A stretch of DNA of 64,000 nucleotides from Enhygromyxa salina (GTDB taxonomy: Bacteria > Myxococcota_A > Polyangia > Nannocystales > Nannocystaceae), in contig NZ_JMCC02000018.1 in the NCBI RefSeq assembly GCF_000737335.2, positions 1 through 64,000 of the forward strand. Direction: 5' to 3'. A program made the translations under genes and the position numbers. Shown piece after piece: positions 31,838-42,611 of this stretch. The number at the start of each line of letters is the position of its first letter. Position 1 is the stretch's first letter. The notes beneath the pieces were generated by a model, which was not told the origin of the DNA, made no database searches, and was given only the letters and a program-made list of their open reading frames with translations.

Positions 31838-33568
31838 CTATTTGACAACGATCTCGCCGCTCTTTTGCAACGTCAGCGTGGCCCTGCCTGCCGGGATATC
31901 CACCCGCCCAGCGCTCTGCCACGCGCCGTCGACCTTCGTTCGAAACGTGAGGGTGTGGGTGCCCGTCGGCAGCCGAGTTGACGCGCTCTTGCTGCCAAAG
32001 GCGTCGAGCACGAAGCTGCGGCTGCCGGCCTTGACCTCGGCCCACGGCACGCCGCCGCCGAGCGTGAGCGTGACCTTGGTCGTCTTGGTCTTGGCAGGCG
32101 CCGGCTTGGTCGCGGGCTCCACCACGGGGACTTCAACCTCGTCCTGCTCCGCGCCGGTGTCGCTCGTGCCGGGCTCGGGCGGATCCTCGACGGTGGTCGG
32201 TGGTTGCCTCGCGGAGCCAAAGTCCAGTCGCGGGCCGGCGAGGTCATCGTCCTCTGCTTCGGGGGCCGGATCGCCGCTCGTTGGCTCAGGTTCGACGTTG
32301 GCGACCACAGCGGGGTCTCCGGCGCGCGGGTCTGTCTTTAGCTCTGGCTTGGGCTTGTTCGAGAACGAGACCGACAGCGCCACGACGAACAACGCGATGA
32401 GCCCGGCCAGCCCAATCCCACAAAAGGCCAGCACGATTCGGTACAGATTGCGGTTGCGGTCGGGCTGCGCTTCAGGCTGTTTGGGAACAGCGGGCGCGAC
32501 GGCCAGGGTCGCTGGCGTCTGGATGCCGGCCGGAACGTCGTCTACTGCGTGGCCCGTGAACGAGCCAACCTGCGCCGCGGGTGGGAGCACGATCGGCACA
32601 CCGGGCGCGGCCACGGGTGCCGACACGACTGGCAGCACCGCGGTCTTGGGCTCGCTCTCACCAACGACGCGCCGCACGATCTCGTCGAGCTCGAACCGAG
32701 CGTCGCGGTACCCCGACCAGCGCGACAACCGAACAAACGCCTCGCGGGCGGTCTGAATCCGGTCCGCGGGGTTGGCCGCGAGCAGCTGCTTGCGAATCTC
32801 GTCGAGCTCTTTGGGCACCGAATTGGCGGACCGCATCAGGTGCGGGATCTCGCCGTCGAGGATCATCCCGTACAGCCGCCCCTCGTCGACGCCGCCGCGA
32901 AACTTGACCTGATCGAGCAGCTCGTGGAGCACGGCCCCCACCGCGAACAGATCCAGCGTGGGCTCGCGCGACATCCCGCGCAGCTGCTCGGGTGGCATGT
33001 AGCGCAGCTTGCCCTTGACGTGCGAGCCGCTGGTGTCCTCGGAGGCCATTCGGGCGATGCCGAAGTCCATGACCTTGACCTCGCCCGAGACCGAGATCAT
33101 CACGTTGTGCGGTGATATGTCGCGGTGGACGATCGTGTAGCGCTCGCCGCCGTGGCGCAGATCATGGGCGTGGGCGAGGCCCTTGAGCACCTCGCCAATG
33201 ATGTACGCGATGATCTCGTCAGGCAGGGTCTCGCCCGCGTCGCTCAGCTTCGCGTTGAGCTCCGCCAGGTTGAGCCCGTCGACCCACTCCATGACCATGT
33301 AGCAGGTGCCGTCGCCGGCCTCGGCGGCGTCGAACACCTTGACGATGTTCGAGTTGGTCAGCAGCATGGTCAGCCGCGCCTCGTCCAAGAACATCTGCCG
33401 GGCCTCGGGATCGTCGACCCTGCCGGGGGTCAACACCTTGATCGCCACGTCGACGGCGGTGCCGCCGAGCGCCTCGCGGCTGCCCTTCCACACCTCGCCC
33501 ATGCCGCCAACGCCCAGGCGGTGGGTCAGCGTATATCCTCCGAGCTCGCGCACTGACCACCAGATCAC
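31838..33568 (-). CDS. membrane Ser/Thr protein kinase (Hanks type) with PEGA-like tail
   Basis: 576 aa from a GTG start at 33568; GTG 33553 is also possible. The kinase domain spans about residues 9-290: glycine loop LGVGGMGEVWKG, Lys in VAIKVL, HRDISPHNVM, DFGIARM and MPPEQL. All catalytic residues are present. A single membrane segment at about 376-402 (VLAFCGIGLAGLIALFVVAL) leads to an acidic/Pro-rich stalk and a C-terminal PEGA-like beta domain (about 500-576) outside. It heads the genes for two RCC1 lipoproteins, which could be its ligands or co-sensors. It follows the PEGA/TPR gene by 67 bp. Confidence 0.93.
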   Translation of the reverse strand: MIWWSVRELGGYTLTHRLGVGGMGEVWKGSREALGGTAVDVAIKVLTPGRVDDPEARQMFLDEARLTMLLTNSNIVKVFDAAEAGDGTCYMVMEWVDGLNLAELNAKLSDAGETLPDEIIAYIIGEVLKGLAHAHDLRHGGERYTIVHRDISPHNVMISVSGEVKVMDFGIARMASEDTSGSHVKGKLRYMPPEQLRGMSREPTLDLFAVGAVLHELLDQVKFRGGVDEGRLYGMILDGEIPHLMRSANSVPKELDEIRKQLLAANPADRIQTAREAFVRLSRWSGYRDARFELDEIVRRVVGESEPKTAVLPVVSAPVAAPGVPIVLPPAAQVGSFTGHAVDDVPAGIQTPATLAVAPAVPKQPEAQPDRNRNLYRIVLAFCGIGLAGLIALFVVALSVSFSNKPKPELKTDPRAGDPAVVANVEPEPTSGDPAPEAEDDDLAGPRLDFGSARQPPTTVEDPPEPGTSDTGAEQDEVEVPVVEPATKPAPAKTKTTKVTLTLGGGVPWAEVKAGSRSFVLDAFGSKSASTRLPTGTHTLTFRTKVDGAWQSAGRVDIPAGRATLTLQKSGEIVVK

Positions 33569-33635
33569 GACGAGACTGGATCGCTGTCAACCGTGGATCC
33601 GCGCGGGTTCGCGCGGACCGGCCGAGCGGGCTGGC

Positions 33636-34562
33636 TCAGAACCGCAGCGTCGCGCCAACCATGACCTGCTGACCTTTTGCCCGACCGACGCGCACTTCGT
33701 CGATGCTCAAGAGCACGCCCGAGACCACCAGCAGACCGCCGCCGACCCCAAGCAGCGAGGCGCCGCCGACCGTGGTGTTGTAGATCGTGCCGCAGTCTTC
33801 CATCGAGGTGTCCATGCCCGGGACCTGGTTGGTCTTGCTGCACTTGCCATCGAGGCTCAGCAGCACCGCGCCGGCGACGACGAGACCGACGCCCGCGACC
33901 AGGCCCGAGATCTCGGCCGCGCGCGGGAGCATGCGCTTGCGAGCGGGCGGAGGCGGTGGCGGCAGCGCGATGTCGACGGGGGTTGGATCCGCGTAGGTGA
34001 TGGTCTTGACCGTGTCTGCAGCCGCGAGGTCGACCTCGAAGTAGACCCACTCTGCGTCCTGGTCGGCAGCCTTGATCCAGATTCTGTAGGGGCCCACGGG
34101 CAGCTGCTCGCTGGTGGCGGTCGACAGGCGCTCGTTGATGACGCGGGTGCACGCGACCTTGCAGTTGAACTCGAGCGTTGCCGTGCCCGCGGCTTGGAGG
34201 GCGGCCTTGCGGGCCTCGTAGAGATCCGTGACCTCTTGCCCGTAGGACCGCACGGGTGGGGTCTGATCTCGCGCGGTGCGGAGCAGGTCGTCCATGGCCT
34301 GCTCTGCGGCCTTGTTGTTGTGCTCTGCGAGGTACAGCCGGATCAGGATCACGCGCGCTTCGAGCACGAGCGTGGGCAGCTCCGACGAGGCTGCGTCGGG
34401 GTGCTGGCTCTGTCGTTCGATCGCGCTGGCCAGCGCGGCGATCGCCGCCTGCCGGTCTTCGTCGGTGGAGTGCTCGACCGCCGTCTGAAGCTCTGCGGTC
34501 GCTTGCTCGTGGTCGCCCTCGGGGGGAGCGAAGAGGAGGACGAGAGGGAGGAGCGAGTGCAT
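33636..34562 (-). CDS. exported membrane protein with helical and PEGA-like regions
   Basis: 308 aa from ATG 34562; an upstream in-frame start at 34619 would read through a terminator and is unlikely. The signal peptide is MHSLLPLVLLFAPPEG. Residues of about 20-110 are Ala/Glu/Gln-rich helices of TPR type. Residues of about 120-200 form a PEGA-like domain (ATLEFNCKVACTRVINERL, LPVGPYRIWIKAADQDAEW). A Pro stretch and two hydrophobic spans (ISGLVAGVGLVVAGAVLLSL; GASLLGVGGGLLVVSGVLLS) end the protein. This layout is common beside myxobacterial kinases. It is the first gene of the four-gene operon ending at 28540. Confidence 0.75.
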   Translation of the reverse strand: MHSLLPLVLLFAPPEGDHEQATAELQTAVEHSTDEDRQAAIAALASAIERQSQHPDAASSELPTLVLEARVILIRLYLAEHNNKAAEQAMDDLLRTARDQTPPVRSYGQEVTDLYEARKAALQAAGTATLEFNCKVACTRVINERLSTATSEQLPVGPYRIWIKAADQDAEWVYFEVDLAAADTVKTITYADPTPVDIALPPPPPPARKRMLPRAAEISGLVAGVGLVVAGAVLLSLDGKCSKTNQVPGMDTSMEDCGTIYNTTVGGASLLGVGGGLLVVSGVLLSIDEVRVGRAKGQQVMVGATLRF

Positions 34563-34599
34563 GGCGGGGAAGTTGGAGCGGATGATAGGATCCTTCTGC

Positions 34600-34637
34600 T
34601 CCAAAACAAAACCCGTCATGCCTTGGCATGACGGGTT
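34600..34637 (-). terminator. rho-independent terminator (minus strand)
   Basis: A perfect 13-bp stem AACCCGTCATGCC/GGCATGACGGGTT, with a TT closing loop, is followed on the minus strand by TTTTGTTTT. It ends the gene 34656-35555 and separates it from the kinase operon. The ATGACGGG/CCCGTCAT core resembles the terminator at 28485. Confidence 0.88.
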
Positions 34638-34655
34638 GGTTGCTGACCTTGGTGG

Positions 34656-35555
34656 TTAGGGCGCGAGGGTCAAGGTGCCGACGAGACCCTTGAGCTCGAA
34701 GTCAATGGTGACCGCAGGCGGACCCTCGATCATGAACTGGTCGGTAGCGAGCACGAACTGCCCGTCAGCCCAGGACAGTGTGCCCATGGCGCCGCCGCCA
34801 GTGATGTTCGCCGTAAACAGTGGCAACGCACCATCGAGCATGAGCTCGGAGTCCATGGGCTCGTCATTACCGACCTGGGCAGACAGCGTAGCCGTTGACA
34901 GCACTGGGGGAGGAATATCGGCATCGCCAGCGACCTGGCCAGCGTCATGCATCGCCGAGGTGTGTGGCATCGTGACCGGGAATGGGCCGCCGCTGTTACT
35001 GATGACGAAGTCGCGCATTGAGACTGTCGCCTGGATGAATAGGTCGCACTCCTTGTCCAGGATGTCTGCGACGTTGAGGTTGGCGATCTCGAAGCCCGCC
35101 ACTTCCGCGTTGTCATCGAGCTGAACCATGACCTGGCCGTCGGTGACCTCGATCATCAATGGAATGCTGCAGCTTCCAGCGAACCCCGCGTCCGCATTCG
35201 CAGTCGTGTTCAGCATCCCCGTCGCGTTGAACACCATCACATCGCACGAGTTCCCCATCCCGTTCCCATCAAAGTCCAGCTGGTTAGGGTTCGCAACATC
35301 CGGGCAGTTGTCGACCGAGTCCCCAACCCCATCCATGTCCGAGTCCGGCTCGTCGGTGTCCGCGTCCCCGTCCCCGGGATCCCCATCCCCATCCCCGGTC
35401 GGGTCGCCATCGCCGTCCCCGGTCGAGTCCCCATCGCCGTCCCCGGCCGTGGTGTCCGTACCGTCGGTGGTAGGAGCATCGTCACCGCCACAGGCAAAGG
35501 CGAGCGAAGCGACTGCAAGAGTCAGGGGGGCCAGACCAACGAATGTGCGCGTCAT
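34656..35555 (-). CDS. lipoprotein with Asp-rich thrombospondin-type-3-like repeats
   Basis: 299 aa from ATG 35555. The signal peptide ends SLAFAC. Residues 25-70 are a low-complexity GDGDGDPTGDGDGDPG-type linker. Next is a calcium-binding-like stretch (DSDMDGVGDSVDNCPDVANP, then LDFDGNGMG) typical of thrombospondin type 3 repeats. The C-terminal 180 residues are a beta-rich domain with two Cys pairs that I do not recognise. It probably sits on the cell surface. It has its own terminator at 34600. Confidence 0.8.
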   Translation of the reverse strand: MTRTFVGLAPLTLAVASLAFACGGDDAPTTDGTDTTAGDGDGDSTGDGDGDPTGDGDGDPGDGDADTDEPDSDMDGVGDSVDNCPDVANPNQLDFDGNGMGNSCDVMVFNATGMLNTTANADAGFAGSCSIPLMIEVTDGQVMVQLDDNAEVAGFEIANLNVADILDKECDLFIQATVSMRDFVISNSGGPFPVTMPHTSAMHDAGQVAGDADIPPPVLSTATLSAQVGNDEPMDSELMLDGALPLFTANITGGGAMGTLSWADGQFVLATDQFMIEGPPAVTIDFELKGLVGTLTLAP

Positions 35556-35658
35556 GTCCCGACAAATACCACCGCGACGTAGGCACAAACAACACGGATT
35601 CGAACCAACTCGTTTCGAAACCCAGAAATTTCAAGCAGCAACCTGGCACCCGTGCGCG

Positions 35659-36105
35659 TCAGGCCACCAAGCTCCTCCCGCCCACAGCGCGTCGTTTCGA
35701 CCTGCCGCAGCGTGCGCTCAGGATCCCGAACACCACCCAACCACCGCCAACACCCCGAAAACCACCCCCAGCAGCCCCAAGGCTGATCACCGCCGCCCCC
35801 ACAAACACCAAGCGATCCCGGATCGTCGCCGCCGCCGGTCGCTCGAGGCCATCGCGCTCCAGCCCCAGTTCGGCGCGCAGCAACGTGTCGGTTGAGCAGT
35901 GCGTCATCAAAGTCGCGGTCATACGAGTTCCGCGTGTGACACCCCCGAATGAACGCCGCTCGCGCCCGCCTTGGACAGCTGAGGGATCCCTGCAACCTCT
36001 ACCTTCACCCACTTGGCCGCGTACCCGCCGTCGTCGCCAAACCCGTTGCGCACGAAGTACTGCGTCCGAGCGTCGCGGATCCTGCATGGGTTGGCCGCGA
36101 CCGGT
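35659..36105 (-). pseudogene. frameshifted, internally deleted remnant of a Coq4-like gene
   Basis: Three minus-strand frames hold successive pieces of one protein. About 36070-35985 reads TQYFVRNGFGDDGGYAAKWV plus KVEVAGIP (N-terminal part). About 35968-35890, in another frame, reads AAFIRGCHTRNSYDRDFDDA. About 35890-35790, in a third, reads TLLRAELGLERDGLERPAAA then RDRLVFVGAAV. From memory this order matches bacterial proteins annotated as ubiquinone-biosynthesis Coq4-like. The conserved middle with the HDLHH metal motif is missing. No intact version is in the window. The family name is tentative; the multi-frame decay is what I see. Confidence 0.5.
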
Positions 36106-36123
36106 TTGGTAGTGTGCTCGCCG

Positions 36124-37002
36124 ATGCGCCCCCAGATCATCGCGACCCTCGGCCTGCTCGGGATGTTCACCGTGCTTGGCTGCGCCAAGGACCCAAGCGA
36201 GCCAACCCCAACCGCGACACCCGGCGAGCTCACCGACAAGCCAGCCACCGACCCAAGCCCAACTGGGATCCTGAGCGAGGACGCGTTCGCGGCCCTCCAC
36301 CAATTGACGGAGGCCGAAGCGCCTCCGCTGCACGGCCAGACGATCGAGCTTGGCGGCGGCCATGCCTATCTCGCGCTCCCCGAGGGCGCGACCGGCCCGG
36401 TTCCGGCGGTCGTCGTGATCCACGAGTGGTGGGGCCTCAACGATCACATCCGCCACTGGGCCGACCGCCTGGCGGAAGACGGCTACGCCGCGCTGGCCGT
36501 GGATCTCTACGCTGGCGGGGTCGCGACCGATCCCCAAGGCGCGATGAGCTTGATGAAGACCGTTGACCCAGCCCAGGCCCAGGCGATGCTCAGCGCCGCC
36601 CACGAATTCCTGGCGACCGATCCCCGGATCCAGGCCCCCCACCAAGCCGTGATCGGTTGGTGCTTCGGCGGCGGCTGGTCCCTGCGCGACGCGATCGCAA
36701 CTCCGGGCCTCGACGCGGCGGTGATCTACTACGGCAACCCCGTCACTGATCCCGCAGAGCTGGCCAAGATCGAGGCGCCGCTGCTCGGGGTGTTCGCCAA
36801 CGATGATCAGGCGATCCCACCCGCGGTCGTGGACGAGCTAGCGACCGCGCTCGAGGGCGCAGGCAAGTCGATCGAGCTGCACCGCTACGACGCCCAGCAT
36901 GCGTTCGCCAACCCCTCGAACGCCCGGTATCAACAGGCGGAGGCCGCCGACGCGTGGGCCCACACCCGGCGGTTCTTGGCCAAGCATCTACGGCCGCAGT
37001 AG
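36124..37002 (+). CDS. dienelactone hydrolase-family lipoprotein
   Basis: 292 aa from ATG 36124. The signal peptide ends in a good lipobox (FTVLGC), followed by a Pro/Thr linker. The domain begins near residue 70: VVVIHEWWGLNDHIRHWADR, then the nucleophile elbow GWCFGGG (Cys), the acid in FANDDQAIP, and the His in DAQHAFANPS. This is the Cys-Asp-His triad of dienelactone hydrolases, which hydrolyse lactones or esters. The lipid anchor puts it in the periplasm or at the surface, unlike cytosolic DLH. It is 27 bp upstream of glpK, so the two are probably cotranscribed. Confidence 0.9.
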   Translation: MRPQIIATLGLLGMFTVLGCAKDPSEPTPTATPGELTDKPATDPSPTGILSEDAFAALHQLTEAEAPPLHGQTIELGGGHAYLALPEGATGPVPAVVVIHEWWGLNDHIRHWADRLAEDGYAALAVDLYAGGVATDPQGAMSLMKTVDPAQAQAMLSAAHEFLATDPRIQAPHQAVIGWCFGGGWSLRDAIATPGLDAAVIYYGNPVTDPAELAKIEAPLLGVFANDDQAIPPAVVDELATALEGAGKSIELHRYDAQHAFANPSNARYQQAEAADAWAHTRRFLAKHLRPQ

Positions 37003-37029
37003 GGCAGCGCGAGCGGTATAGTCTGGCGG

Positions 37030-38532
<1,503 letters not shown>

Positions 38533-38554
38533 CCCCGAAAAAAAGGAGCGAAGC

Positions 38555-38730
38555 GTTCCCCAATCGGCCCGGACCTTGGGCGCGACGGTGCGAGTCCGGG
38601 AGGATTGGGGTATGAACAAAAAAGCGAAGCGTTCCCCAATCGGCCCGGACCTTGGGCGCGAGCGAAGCGAGGGTGTCGTAGCGCGCGGAGGCGAAGCCGA
38701 GCACGGTGCGAGTCCGGGGGGATTGGGGTA
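38555..38730 (+). repeat. two tandem palindromic hairpin units behind glpK
   Basis: Unit 1 pairs 38558-38574 with 38594-38610; unit 2 pairs 38634-38650 with 38712-38728. Both have the same layout: CCCCAATC/GATTGGGG, a 2x2 internal loop, then CCCGGAC/GTCCGGG. The left arms are preceded by GCGAAGCGTT and the right arms followed by TATGAAC. Unit 2 carries an extra GC-rich insert of about 40 bp in its loop. The spacing of left arms is 76 bp. Neither has a T tract; they may limit glpK mRNA decay or be a mobile repeat. Confidence 0.8.
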
Positions 38731-38749
38731 TGAACAGTAGGATTTGGCT

Positions 38750-39676
38750 ATGACCCCCCAGCTTGATGGGGTCAAGCTCGCGTTCGATCAGGACAACCTG
38801 TTCGTGCTCGAGATCGTCCTGGGCTTCGTGATGTTCGGCGTCGCGCTGGATCTCAAGCTCGACGACTTCAAGCAGCTCGTGAAGCAACCCAAGGCGCCGG
38901 GCATCGGCCTGCTCGCGCAGTTCTTGTTGCTGCCCGCCCTGACGTGGTTGCTCAGCCGCGCATTGCTGGCGATCGGCATGATCACCCCAAGCATGGCGCT
39001 GGGCATGATCCTGATCGCAGCCTGCCCCGGCGGCAACGTGTCGAATTTCATCACGCACTTGGCTGGCGGCCGAACCACCACATCGATCGGCATGACCGCG
39101 GTCTCGACCACCGCCTCGGTGCTGATGACCCCGCTCAACATCGGCCTGTGGGGCTCGATCAGCCCCGAGACCTCGGCGATCCTGACCGAGGTCGCGCTCG
39201 ATCCGGTCGACATGTTGCGCGCGGTGATGATGATGCTCGGCATCCCGATCGTGGTCGGGGTGTTCTTGGCCACGCGCTTCCCGACCTTCGCCAAGCGCGT
39301 GCACCCGCCCTTCAAGTGGCTGTCGGTGATCTTCTTCGTGACCTTCATCGTGCTGGCGGTCAAAGCCAACAGCCACGTGTTCGTGCCCTACCTCCCCAAG
39401 GTGTTCTTACCGGTGTTCATCATGAACGCGCTGGCGCTGGCGCTGGGGTTTTGGCTGGCCAAGCTCGGCGGGCTCGACGAGTCCGATCAGCGCGCCGTGT
39501 CGATCGAAGTCGGCATCCAAAATTCGGGGCTTGGCTTGATACTGATCTTCGCGTTCTTCGCGGGGCTCGGGGGCATGGCGATGATCGCCGCGTGGTGGGG
39601 GATCTGGCACATCATCGCCGGGTTGACGCTCGCGTTTTGGTGGACGCGGCGCGACCGAGCCCGCGCGGGGACGTGA
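38750..39676 (+). CDS. bile acid:sodium symporter (BASS) family transporter
   Basis: 308 aa from ATG 38750; a TTG two codons earlier is less likely. About nine hydrophobic spans are visible. Family features include LGFVMFGVALDL, the ACPGGNVSNFITHLAGG crossover motif at about residue 95, and SIEVGIQNSGLGLILIFAFF near 250 (second crossover). BASS proteins import organic anions with sodium. The substrate is unknown; bacterial members rarely carry bile acids. It lies downstream of the glpK palindromes on the same strand. Confidence 0.9.
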   Translation: MTPQLDGVKLAFDQDNLFVLEIVLGFVMFGVALDLKLDDFKQLVKQPKAPGIGLLAQFLLLPALTWLLSRALLAIGMITPSMALGMILIAACPGGNVSNFITHLAGGRTTTSIGMTAVSTTASVLMTPLNIGLWGSISPETSAILTEVALDPVDMLRAVMMMLGIPIVVGVFLATRFPTFAKRVHPPFKWLSVIFFVTFIVLAVKANSHVFVPYLPKVFLPVFIMNALALALGFWLAKLGGLDESDQRAVSIEVGIQNSGLGLILIFAFFAGLGGMAMIAAWWGIWHIIAGLTLAFWWTRRDRARAGT

Positions 39677-39856
39677 CACGTGCGTCGCGCATATGGCCGC
39701 AAGTCGCGGGAGCGCAAGGCCATACTCAGCGGGCTGTTGGCTGAGCTGGTTGCATCTGCGAGGCGTCACCCGTGACCGTGTCGTCAACCTGACGATGCGC
39801 GTTATTGAGCGATTCGGGCAGGCCAGCGTTTCGTGGATCTCCGCTATGCTCCGCGC

Positions 39857-41291
39857 GTGCGTGGATGCGTACGTCCCCTGACCCTCGCGGCCTGCCTGCT
39901 CGCGTTTCCCTCACTCGCCCAAGCCGCTCCGTCGATCAGCAAAGAACGCATCGGCCCGGTCCCGACCGAGTCCAACCTCAGCCACGACGAAGCGCTCCGC
40001 GTGCTCGTCGAGGGCGAGAAGCTGCTGGAGACCGAGCTCATCGCCGAGGGTCTCGCCAAGATGCTCGAGGCCTATGTGGCGCTCGAGCTCAGCGACGGAG
40101 CCGAGGCCAGGGGCGTCAAGGAGCTGCGCAGTTGGTTGGTCAAGGCGCTCGAAGCCGTCGGCCTTCAAGACGAAGCAAACACCCTGCGCGCGCGCGGCAG
40201 CTACGTCGAGCATCCGCTCTCGGTCATGCCCTCGACTTGGTTCCCCGCGAGCGCGAGCGGGAGCACGGACCAGATGGGCATCCAGGACGCAGAGCAGGCC
40301 GTCAAGCAGGGCTTGGATCTGCTGCAGGCCGGCAACATCGACGGGCTGGGCTTGTTGCTGCTCGCCAACGAGATCCTCGAGCGGGAGCTGGGCTTGGAGG
40401 CGGGTGACACCAAAGAAGTGCGCAGCTTCTTGGTCGGTCTGCTCGAGACCGGTGGGTTTCAGGACGAGGCGAACGCCCTGCGCCAGCGCGGCAGCGTGAA
40501 CGAGGCGACCGCGGAGGACCGTGAGGTCTACGCCGCGACCTGGCTGCGCGTGATCGAAGCCGCGGGCTCGGCCGACTCGGTGCTGGGGACCGGCGGGCTC
40601 TCGGGTTCGAGCATCAAGGACACCAGCTCGTCGTCGCCGAGCGCGAGCGACACCTCTACCAGCCAAGGCATCACGGAGCCCGAGCCTGACAGCGGCAATG
40701 ACAACGACGACAGCAAGTCCAAGGTCGTTCAGTCTGGGAGCGTGGTCCCCAGCGTGCTCATCGATCTGGGCATTGGCACCTTCCAGCCCGAGTACGGCCG
40801 CAAGGGCCTGATCTGGAACGCTGGCCTCGAGCTGCACTGGACCTTGTTCAGCGCCAAATTCTTCTCGATGCAGCTTGGCGGCGGCGGGAACTTTGGCCGC
40901 AACCGGGACAAGCGCTGGCTCGCCAACGCCCACGGCGAGCTGCGCTTGGACTTCGACTTTGACAAGGTCTACCTGACCCCCGAGTTTGGCGGCGGCTACG
41001 ATCAGATCGCCGGCACCAAGCTGTCGATCGCGGAGGCCTACCACGTCGCGCCCGCGGCCTACTATCACTTCGGCGGCACGCTTGGGGTTCGCTTTTCCGA
41101 CAACTTTGGCATGTACGGACGCGCGGTCCGGCTCAACCGCGACGATCCGCGGATGCGCAACGAGACCCGCGTGCGCGGTGGGTTCTTGCTGCAGCTCGAA
41201 CAGGCGACGATCGACCTCGCCTTCACCTTCACGGACTACGACGCACGCCGGGACGACCCCGGCGCGCGGATCTACTCGGGCAACCTGGGCT

Positions 41292-41302
<11 letters not shown>
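39857..41302 (+). CDS. outer-membrane beta-barrel protein with helical N-terminal domain
   Basis: 481 aa from GTG 39857; GTG 39833 is an alternative. A signal peptide is visible (PLTLAACLLAFPSLAQA). Residues of about 30-200 contain two similar helical units (ALRVLVEGEKLLETELIAEG / AVKQGLDLLQAGNIDGLGLL; VKELRSWLVKALEAVG / VRSFLVGLLETGGFQDEANA), i.e. an internal duplication. A Ser/Asp linker follows. The last 190 residues are alternating strands ending in ...GNLGFRF, with the terminal Phe typical of outer-membrane barrels. The role is unknown. Its end overlaps hemL by 11 bp on the opposite strand. Confidence 0.75.

Positions 41303-42607
<1,305 letters not shown>

Positions 42608-42611
<4 letters not shown>

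Noticed and set aside
35590..35615. tRNA-like TTCGAAT loop on the minus strand
   Set aside because: The flanking bases do not form a 5-bp T stem, and no acceptor or anticodon stem fits.
36013..36123. N-terminal extension of the dienelactone hydrolase
   Set aside because: The signal peptide begins at ATG 36124. The extension overlaps the minus-strand pseudogene remnant and has no export signal.
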